A stretch of 64,000 nucleotides of DNA. Source: Streptosporangium album (lineage in GTDB: Bacteria; Actinomycetota; Actinomycetes; Streptosporangiales; Streptosporangiaceae). Position 1 is the first letter of the stretch, and every line of letters begins with the position of its first letter. The stretch lies in the NCBI RefSeq assembly GCF_014203795.1, contig NZ_JACHJU010000001.1:4526001-4590000 (forward strand), written 5' to 3'. The notes beneath the pieces are model-generated. The model did not search any database and had not been told where the DNA came from. It worked only from the letters and a program-made list of their open reading frames with translations. Below, piece after piece: positions 45,326 to 53,300 of this stretch. A program made the translations under genes and the position numbers.

Positions 45326-47224
45326 TCACACCCCTTGGTCGCACGGCCGGAGGTGGCCGTCAACCAGTCCGTCAAAGCCTAGCCGGATCAGCGTTTCCCC
45401 CAGTGCCGTCGTCTCTCGCACCCGGTCCTCCAGTGCGAACAGCTCACGGAAGGCCACGCCGTACCGTCGCTGGTCGGCGAGGGGGAGCATCGGCACCCGG
45501 GCCCGCCGCACGTCCAGGCGGCTGGAACTGGGGTGGACGCGGGCCGCGTCGGCGGAGCGGAGGAAGCCGGCCAGGAAGTCGGCGTCGAGCCGGTGCGGGT
45601 CGACGCGGTAGAGGGTGAGCTGCGGGCCGAGCGCCGCGCCGCTCCGCGTGATCACCCGGACCGTGCCCAGGGCGGTGGTCACGACGTCGCCGGGCCTGAT
45701 CATGACCAGTGCGGGGTCGAGGGTGGTCCTTCCGGAGGGGGGCGTGCCCAGGGCGGTGTCGTCGGCGGTCAGGACCGGGAGCGGTCCCTCGTCGGCCGAC
45801 ATCTTGGGCGGGGCCTGCAGGATGGTGATCAGGCCCGCCTTGGCCAGCTCACCGACGGTGGTGGTCGGCAGGTCCTGCCGCTCGTTGAGCAGCTCAAGCG
45901 CCGGAGGGGCTTCCGGCAGCATGGCCGAGGTGTCACGGAAACGGTCCAGCGCGTCGGCGAAGTCGCGCAGGAAGTCCGGGCCGCCCAGCTGCGGGCGGTG
46001 CCGGGCGGGGGTGAGGTCCACCTCGTCGTCGAGCAGGTCGATGATCCGCACGGTCCGGCTGTCGCCCGACAGCTCGACCTCCGGATTTCGGGCGTAGGCG
46101 TGCCAGGCGGGTTCCACGGCCGACAGGTCCTCGCTCGCGTCCACCATCAGGAGCTGGGACGCGGGGCGCCCTCCGTCGGGGCGGCGCAGGATCCACAGGT
46201 CGGGACCGCCCAGGCCCAGCGTGACCACGGCCCGGAGCGCCCCGCTGCGCAGCAGGTTGCCCCGGATGCGCTTGCCCGGCCGGCGGCCGGCGGCCGCCGC
46301 CGGCATCAGGATCACCACCAGGCCGCCCGGTCTCACGTGGGCCAGGCAGTGCTGGACCCAGGCCAGCTCGGACTCTCCGCGTGGCGGCAGGCCGTACTCC
46401 CATCGGGGGTCGCCGGTCAGCTCCTCGTAGCCCCAGGCCCGCTCGTTGAACGGCGGGTCGCAGACGACGGCGTCGGCGAGCTCGCCGGTCAGGCCGTCCT
46501 CACGCAGCGAGTCGCCGGCCACGATCCGCGCCTTGGCCCCGCGCAGCAGCAGCCGGACCGCCGCGAGCAGCGCGTTCGTCTCGTTGCTCTCCTGGCCGAG
46601 CGAGGCGCCGGCGTGCAGGAGGAGGGTTCCGACGCCGCAGGCGGGGTCGAGGACCATCCCGGTGCCCTGACCGGCCAGCCGGGACATGAGGGCGGCGACG
46701 TCGTCCCGGGTCACCGAGAGCTGGCGGGAGTGGGCCTCGACGTAGCGCTCGCAGAGGAACTCGAAGGTGTCCAGCGGGCCCCGTTCGGCGGCCAGTTCGG
46801 CCACCAGCCTGACGAGCGCGAGGTCGTCCAGCCGCAGGTCGGGGGAGCCGGGAAGATCCGTCGTCGCGGCGGTCAGGCCGGTGAGAGACTGTGTGCCGTG
46901 TTTCCGCCACACCTCCGGCTCCCTGTGCAGGAACAACAGGAACGCGCCGACCCTGCCCACCAGGTCGCCCAGGCGCAGGTCGTCGACCGAGGTCCGCAGC
47001 CGCTGCCAGACCAGGTCGCCGAGGGAGACCTCGAACGACTTGCCGTTGCGGCGCAACCACGCGGCGATCTCGGGCAGGGAGAACAGCGGGCTGGAGGCCG
47101 TGCCCCCCACGGGCTGGGGAAAGTCATCGTGGCGGCGGCGCCAGTTGCTCACCGCGGCCCGGCCGACGGAGGCGAGCCGGGCGATGTCGCCCGCGTTCAC
47201 CGTGATGTCCTGGCTCTCCTCCAT
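45326..47224 (-). CDS. Orphan N6-adenine DNA methylase, HsdM-HsdS-like fusion
   Basis: 632 residues from the ATG at 47224. An N-terminal helix-turn-helix (DIARLASVGRAAVSNWRRRH) resembles a winged or AlpA-like domain. A HsdM-like helical region precedes motif I LDPACGVGT (192-200) and motif IV DPPF (256-259), which marks amino-methyltransferases. The C-terminal third (TTTVGELAKAGLI, RPGDVVTTALGTVRVI, ARVPMLPLADQRRYG) resembles half of a type I specificity subunit. No restriction subunit is nearby, so it is an orphan methylase or regulatory DNA modifier. It shares an operon with the protein kinase and is divergent from a PP2C gene 84 bases away. Confidence 0.85.
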   Translation of the reverse strand: MEESQDITVNAGDIARLASVGRAAVSNWRRRHDDFPQPVGGTASSPLFSLPEIAAWLRRNGKSFEVSLGDLVWQRLRTSVDDLRLGDLVGRVGAFLLFLHREPEVWRKHGTQSLTGLTAATTDLPGSPDLRLDDLALVRLVAELAAERGPLDTFEFLCERYVEAHSRQLSVTRDDVAALMSRLAGQGTGMVLDPACGVGTLLLHAGASLGQESNETNALLAAVRLLLRGAKARIVAGDSLREDGLTGELADAVVCDPPFNERAWGYEELTGDPRWEYGLPPRGESELAWVQHCLAHVRPGGLVVILMPAAAAGRRPGKRIRGNLLRSGALRAVVTLGLGGPDLWILRRPDGGRPASQLLMVDASEDLSAVEPAWHAYARNPEVELSGDSRTVRIIDLLDDEVDLTPARHRPQLGGPDFLRDFADALDRFRDTSAMLPEAPPALELLNERQDLPTTTVGELAKAGLITILQAPPKMSADEGPLPVLTADDTALGTPPSGRTTLDPALVMIRPGDVVTTALGTVRVITRSGAALGPQLTLYRVDPHRLDADFLAGFLRSADAARVHPSSSRLDVRRARVPMLPLADQRRYGVAFRELFALEDRVRETTALGETLIRLGFDGLVDGHLRPCDQGV

Positions 47225-47308
47225 ACTTGGCCACAGTAGTTCACTGTGCCTTAACGGTCTACAACACCTTTGCTTGTGAAGTGCTTCAACCAATGCTTTA
47301 CTGCCTTC

Positions 47309-48106
47309 ATGGCACTGAACGAAGGATTGGCCCTGCGCTACGCGGCCCGCTCCGACGTAGGAGTCCGCCGCGAGGCGAACGAGGACTCGGGCTACGCGAG
47401 CGCTCGCCTGCTCGCCATAGCCGACGGCATGGGCGGTCATGCGGGCGGGGAGGTCGCCAGCTCACTTGCCGTCACCGCCATGGCGTCCCTGGACGCCGGT
47501 CTTCCGGACAGCGGTGTCGACCTGGTCGCCGCCCTGAAGGGCGCGGCCACGGACGTCAACCACACGCTGCACGACATGAGCGAGCAGGACCCCACGTTAC
47601 GGGGGATGGGCACCACCCTGACCGCCATGTTGTGGGACGGCGCCACCTTCGCCCTCGCCCACGTCGGAGACTCCCGCGCCTACATGCTGCGCGGCGGCGC
47701 CCTCTACCAGATCACCCATGACCACACCCTGGTCCAGTCGCTGGTGGACGAGGGCCGCATCACCCTGGAGCAGGCCGCCGAGCATCCGCGCCGGTCCATG
47801 GTGCTGCGGGTCCTTGAGGGCACCGGTGACGGCGAGCTGGACCTCTCCCTGCGCGAGGCCCAGCCGGGCGACCGCTACCTCCTGTGCTCCGACGGCCTGA
47901 CCGGCGTGGTCGGCCCGGAGACCCTGTTCAACACGCTGACCGAGATCGCCGACCCCGGCGAGGCCGCCCGGTGGCTCATCGACCTGGCCAACCGGGGCGG
48001 TGGCCCCGACAACATCACCTGCATCGTGGCCGACTTCGGAGCCCACCCCGTCTCCGCCGAGCGGATCGTCGTGGGCGCCGCGGCCGAGAGGAAGCTGACG
48101 CCCTGA
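47309..48106 (+). CDS. PP2C-type protein phosphatase
   Basis: 265 residues. All metal-site motifs of the PP2C/PPM family are visible: RREANEDSGYA, LAIADGMGGHAGGE, FALAHVGDSRAYMLR, LLCSDGLTGVV and GGGPDNITCIV. It resembles mycobacterial PstP but lacks a membrane segment, so it is cytoplasmic. The start ATG at 47309 is used; in-frame codons upstream have no conserved sequence. It is divergent from the methylase/kinase operon and probably reverses phosphorylation by that kinase or others. A close paralogue lies at 58496-59257. Confidence 0.95.
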   Translation: MALNEGLALRYAARSDVGVRREANEDSGYASARLLAIADGMGGHAGGEVASSLAVTAMASLDAGLPDSGVDLVAALKGAATDVNHTLHDMSEQDPTLRGMGTTLTAMLWDGATFALAHVGDSRAYMLRGGALYQITHDHTLVQSLVDEGRITLEQAAEHPRRSMVLRVLEGTGDGELDLSLREAQPGDRYLLCSDGLTGVVGPETLFNTLTEIADPGEAARWLIDLANRGGGPDNITCIVADFGAHPVSAERIVVGAAAERKLTP

Positions 48107-48107
48107 G

Positions 48108-48132
48108 GCCGCCTCGCCGAGCGGGAGGCGGC
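48108..48132. terminator. Bidirectional hairpin terminator
   Basis: GCCGCCTC at 48108-48115 pairs with GAGGCGGC at 48125-48132 around a 9-base loop, exactly between the stop codons of the convergent PP2C and purC genes. No T-tract. Confidence 0.65.
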
Positions 48133-48136
48133 GTGA

Positions 48137-48967
48137 TCACCAGGTCATGCCGGTGATCCGCTCGTACGCCTCGATGTAGCGGGCCTGGGTGACCGCCACG
48201 ACCTCGGCGGGCACCTCCGGGGCGGGCTCCTTCTTGTCCCAGCCCGTGCCGGTCGCCCAGTCGCGGACATACTGTTTGTCGAACGAGAACTGCGCGTGAC
48301 CGGGCTCCCACCGGTCGGCGGGCCAGAACCGCGAGGAGTCGGAGGTCAGCACCTCGTCGCCGAGCACGAGCGTGCCGTCGCCGGCCCGGCCCAGCTCGAT
48401 CTTGGTGTCGGCGATGATCACACCCCGCTCCGCGGCGAGCTCGGATCCCCGCCGGTAGACCTCCAACGTGATCCGCCTCAGCTCCTCGGCGACCTCCGGG
48501 CCCTCCAGGGAGACCACGTCGTCGAAGGCGATGGGTTCGTCGTGCTGCCCGAGCGGCGCCTTGGTACTCGGGGTGAAGATCGGCTCGGGGAGCCTGGACC
48601 CGTCCACCAGACCGGGTGGCAGCGGCACGCCCGAGACCGCCCCCTGCGCGCGGTAGTCCTTCAGCCCGCTGCCGGTCAGGTAGCCGCGCGCGACGCACTC
48701 GACCTGCACCATCTCCAGTTTCCGGCACCGTACGGCGCGGCCCTCGAACTCGGCGGGCACATCGGTGGCGGAGATGACGTGGTTGGGCACGATGTCGGCG
48801 AGCTGGTCGAACCACCACAGGGACAGCTGGGTGAGGATCTTCCCCTTGTCGGGGATGGGTGTGGGCAGGATGACGTCGTAGACCGACACGCGGTCGGAGG
48901 CCACGAGGATGATGTCCCCCCGGTCCTCGTATACGTCGCGGACCTTCCCGGAGTGGAGAAGCTTCAC
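48137..48967 (-). CDS. purC: Phosphoribosylaminoimidazole-succinocarboxamide synthase (SAICAR synthetase)
   Basis: 276 residues from a GTG at 48967 (AGGGAG ribosome site). The family signature is complete: LLHSGKVRDVYE, ILVASDRVSVYDVILPTPIP, QVECVARGYLTGSGLKDY, VIIADTKIELGR, GDEVLTSDSSRFWPADRW and SFDKQYVRDW. It joins aspartate to CAIR in de novo purine synthesis (step 8 in the usual numbering). It is monocistronic here; other pur genes are not in the window. The open frame continues upstream but without conserved sequence. Confidence 0.97.
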   Translation of the reverse strand: MKLLHSGKVRDVYEDRGDIILVASDRVSVYDVILPTPIPDKGKILTQLSLWWFDQLADIVPNHVISATDVPAEFEGRAVRCRKLEMVQVECVARGYLTGSGLKDYRAQGAVSGVPLPPGLVDGSRLPEPIFTPSTKAPLGQHDEPIAFDDVVSLEGPEVAEELRRITLEVYRRGSELAAERGVIIADTKIELGRAGDGTLVLGDEVLTSDSSRFWPADRWEPGHAQFSFDKQYVRDWATGTGWDKKEPAPEVPAEVVAVTQARYIEAYERITGMTW

Positions 48968-49297
48968 CGTGCTCCCTGCTCTTGCGCGATCTCGTCGGCC
49001 GTGGGAGGCCGTTGATCGCTGATCAAAACGTACGTGCCGCACGCGGAGGCCATCCCGGCAGGTGCGGACCGGTTGTGCGTAGACGAGGGAAAGTATAAGG
49101 AGGTGAGGATCGTCTCCACAGGCGCGGGGCCACTTCCTCGATCCCACCCGGGAGGCCACCGGGTCGCCTTCGGATCGCGGGGGACGCGGTTCGGCCGCCG
49201 GCTCGGCTCCGTCTCGCCGCGGTAGGTCCACGCCGTCTTCGGGCTCACCCGGATCCCGGAGACGGGGCGGTCGCCTGTTCGAGGTGCGTGGTGGACT

Positions 49298-49945
49298 TCA
49301 ACGCGTGAGAGCAAGGGAGCGGATCTGGTCGAGTATGGACGGCCAGAGGGCTCTGGGCAGGTCGTGACCCATGCCGGGATAGGTGACCAGCTGTGCGCCG
49401 GGGATGGCGGCCGCCGTGGCCTGGCCGGCCTTGAGCCGGATGACCGGGTCGTCCTCACCGTGCAGGACGAGGGTGGGGATCCGCACCTTGGCCAGTGCCC
49501 TGCGCCGGTCCCCGGAGACGATGACCGCGGCGCGCTGGCGCGCGTCGCCCTCGGGGGTGCCGGGGTTGCGCTCATAGGATCGGCGGCCGATGTCGCTCAC
49601 CTCCTGCTCGTCAAAGGGGCAACGCGGAGAGCCGATGAGCTTCTTCATCGCCACCGCCTCTTGCGCCGCCTGGTCTGGGCTGGTCACCGGCATGCTCGAG
49701 ATTTTCATGATCGCTTTTAAGGTGGCCATCTTGGGTATGGTGCCGATCCGGGCCCCCGGGGTGGACATGATCGAGGTGAGGGTGCGCGCCCGGGAGGGGT
49801 GCCGGATGGCGATGATCTGAGCGATCATCCCGCCCAGCGAGGTGCCGACCAGGTGCGCGGACTCCCACCCCAGCGCGTCCAGCACCGCGACGGCATCCTC
49901 GGCCATGTCCTCCAACCGGTACGGCGCCGAAGACGGGCGGGTCAT
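49298..49945 (-). pseudogene. Alpha/beta-hydrolase gene lacking its 5' part
   Basis: The remaining 215 residues begin PYRLEDMAEDAVAVLDALGW and contain the nucleophile elbow VGTSLGGM, the acid region VLHGEDDPVI and the catalytic histidine in GMGHDL. The first 70-80 residues expected in this family (the oxyanion HG strand and the RDTG-type block) are missing. On the template strand an in-frame stop lies only a few codons before the present ATG, so nothing longer can be made. The break coincides with the break in the divergent TetR gene at about 49945. It is likely non-functional unless the short form folds. Confidence 0.75.
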
Positions 49946-49947
49946 GC

Positions 49948-50280
49948 ATCACCACCGAGGCGGGACGGTCCGCCGGCTCGTTCTACAAGCACTTCGCGAG
50001 CAAGCAGGAAGTGCTCCAGGCGCTGCTGGCCGACTGGCTCGCTCAGGCGGGCCGGGGACTGTCAGTCCATGAGGCGGGCGACGACCTGTCACAGCAGCCC
50101 GCCCTGCGCGCCCGGGTGGCCACGTACTGGCACACCTACCGGGCGCACCTCCCCGAGATCCAGGCGCTGGGCCAGATCGCCGGTGGCGGCGAACCCATCG
50201 GCCGGACCCTCGGGGACGACGAGGCGATCGACACCCTCACCGGGCTGCTCCGGCACGGCCTCACCGGTCCCCGGTCGTAA
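49948..50280 (+). pseudogene. TetR-family regulator gene lacking its 5' part
   Basis: The frame opens inside the helix-turn-helix, with ITTEAGRSAGSFYKHFASK as the recognition-helix region, and continues as a TetR ligand-binding domain to the TAA at 50280. The first helices of the DNA-binding domain and the start codon are absent. Together with the hydrolase fragment on the other strand this shows a deletion that removed both 5' ends and the shared promoter region. Confidence 0.8.
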
Positions 50281-50379
50281 CGGCTCACGGCGCCGCCCGC
50301 GACGGCGTGACCCGGCCGGTCGCGCCGCCCTCGAAGCGTCGCGTCATGTCCCGGCGGGTCAACCGCTCCGGCACCTCCG

Positions 50380-53300
50380 CTACGGCTCCGGCGACAGGCG
50401 GTCGGCGGCCTGCTCGATGGCCGTGCTCACCCGGTCGGCCAGCAGGCCGACCGCGCCGACCGCCCTGGTCACCGGGTCGTCCTCAGCGCCGCCGAGTGCC
50501 TTCTGACGCAGGTAGGCCGTCTTCACCTCGGCCCACCGCCCGGCCTGCCCGGCTGTCATGGTGCCCCGCAGCTCGGCCAGCTTGAGCAGGTTGGCCTCGG
50601 CGCCGGAGGTGAGGGTCCGGGCCTCGCCGAGATAGTGATCGTCGATCACCGCCTCCAGTTCGGCCTCGTTCATGACCGGGACGATCCTGGCGGCGAGCTT
50701 GTTCATGTTCCGGTAGGAGCCCTGGAGCTGGAACGGAGGTTCGGTCCTGGACGCGTCGGACTGGGCGGCCGAGGCGATGTAGGCCCGGTTGCCGGCCAGC
50801 ACCACCCGCTGGACGCGGAGCAGGTGGCGCAGGACCGGGAGGATCTCGTCGAGCTCCGCGGCGGAGTACGGGTGGGAGAGCCGGTCGGCCCGGGCGGTGG
50901 GATCGCCCTGCGCCAGCCGTACCAGGAGACGGACGTCACCGCGGTCCCGCGTGGACAGCGGGGCGAGGAACGGGTTGGAGGTGAGCGCGTTCTCGACGTA
51001 GCTCAGCGCGAACAGCTCCTCCTTGCCGGACAGCACCTCGCCGAGATTCCACACGTCGGCACGGTTGGCCAGCATGTCGGGGATGCGGAACCGCGTGCCG
51101 GACTCGGTGTACGGGTTGCCCGCCATGCAGACCGCGAAGCGCTTGCCGCGCAGGTCGTAGGTGCGGGTCTCACCCTCCCAGACACCCTCCATCCGCCGCT
51201 GGCCGTCGCACAGCGAGATGAACTTCTGCAGCAGCTCGGGGGAGGTGTGCTGGATGTCGTCGAGGTAGAGCAGCACGTTGTTGCCCATCTCCAGGGCGAA
51301 CGAGATCTTCTCGACCTCCTGACGTGCCGTCGCGTCGGGTGCCCGCGCCGGGTCCACCGAGGTGACCAGATGCCCCAGGGCGGGGCCGCTGACCTTCACG
51401 AACATCAGGCCGAGCCGGCTGGCGACATACTCCATGAGAGTGGTCTTGCCGTAGCCGGGCGGCGAGACGAGCAGCAGCATGCCCATCTGGTCGGTCCGCT
51501 TGGCGTCACCGGCCGCGCCGATCTGCTTGGCCAGGTTGTCGCCGATGAGCGGGAGATAGACCTCGTCGAGGAGCTCGTTGCGCACGAAGGCGCTCAGCAC
51601 CTTCGGCCGATACTCCTCCAGACGCAGGCGTGCCCGCTCGGCGGCGACCAGGTCGTTGCGCCGCCGCTGGTAGGCGCGGTAGGCGGGGACACGGTGCTCA
51701 CGGAAGTGCCGGGTCCGGCCGAGGAACTCGTCCAGGCGCAGCTCCAGCGCGCGCCCGGTGATCCGCGGGTGCGTGCCGAGCAGCCCCTCGACCGTGGTGG
51801 TCAGGGCCGCGGGGGAGTCGTACCGGGCCACCTCGCACAGCCGTACGGCCACCGCCTCCGGCAGCTCGGCCGGTGACTCGAACGCCCCCAGCCACGCCTC
51901 GGCCAGCCGGTGACGCCCGGCGAGGTCGTCCCCGAGCGCACGCAGGTCGTCGTCGAACTCCTGGCCTGACGCCCCCAGCGCCCGGTCGAACCGCTCCAGC
52001 AGCGACCGTGCCCCCGCGCTCGTCACGAACCCCGGCGGCTCACCGGCCAGCTCCTCGAAGAGGTACTCCCCGGCGAGCGCGGGGACGTCCTCGCCGCCCT
52101 GCCCGCCCGCGCTCTGGGAGGCGCCGGGCGCCGGGGCCGCCCGGCCGTCCCCGGCGGCCACGCCTCCCGCCGTGTCGCCCGCGGCGCCGCCGAGACCGGC
52201 CATGAAGGTCGCGATGGCCGAGCCGAGCGCGCGGCGCGTCTCCTCCACAGCGCCGACCCGGCCGAACAGGGAGCGTGCCCGCGCCAGCGAGACCGCCCGG
52301 GTGCTCCAGGTCACCCGGGAGGGCTCGTCCACGCCGAAGGCCCAGAAGAGCTGGGCCGCCGCCCTCGCCGCAGGGGGGTAGCGCAGCAGGCCGGCGTCCG
52401 TGTGCAGCCGCAGCAGGGCCGCCAGGATCGCGGTCGCGTCGTGGTCGTGCACGCCTCGCTCGTAGCCCTCGTCGTAACGGGCCTGCGCCACCGTGCGGAC
52501 GATCTCCAGCAGGCCGCCGCCGGCGTCCGCCGCCGCGCGCAGCGTGTCGAGCGTGACGGCCGACTCGCCCGCGCTCAGCGTGCCGGACTCGGCGCCGGCC
52601 AGGATGGCGGCGGCCAGGTGCTCGCCCCGGTAGACCTCGGCCGTCTCGGAGACCAGCGACTGGTTCCAGAACGGAAGGGTCTCGGCGAACGTCTCGTCGC
52701 GCACCGGCGAGCGGTAGTCGGTGCCGGTTATGGCGAACGCCGGCCGGCCCTCGTGCGGCACCAGCGTGAGCTCGGTGGCCTGGGTGTTGACGGCGAACCG
52801 GTGCGGTCCCAGGCGGATCGTCTCGCCGCCGTCGGCGTACAGGTCGAGCCGGTCGCGCAGGGCGCGGCCCGCCTCCTGGCGGGCGGACTTGATCCGGCCT
52901 TCGAGCTCCTCGGCCCGGACCGCCTCGCCCAGCGCGCGCAGCTCCCCGGTCACGCCGTGCAGCTTGACGATCATCGGATCGGAGCCGAAGTAGGTGTTGA
53001 CCTCGTCGAGCGATCCGAGCCCGGCCGCCCGGCGGCGCACACCGGCCAGGATCCGGGTGGCGGATTCGGCCAGCCGGTCGGCCTTGCGGGCGCGCTCGTC
53101 CAGCAGCGCCTGCCGCCGCGCGGAGAACACCTCGTAGACGTCCTCCCGCTTGGCCGCCAGCCGGGCCAGGAAGTCGTCGAACTCGGCGAAGCGCGACTCC
53201 AGGCCCTCCAACTGGAGCATCAGCCGGCCGAGCTGCTCGTCGCAGCGCTCGGGGGTGCCGGCCATCGCCAGCGCCCCGGTGATCGCCTGTCCCAGCAGCG

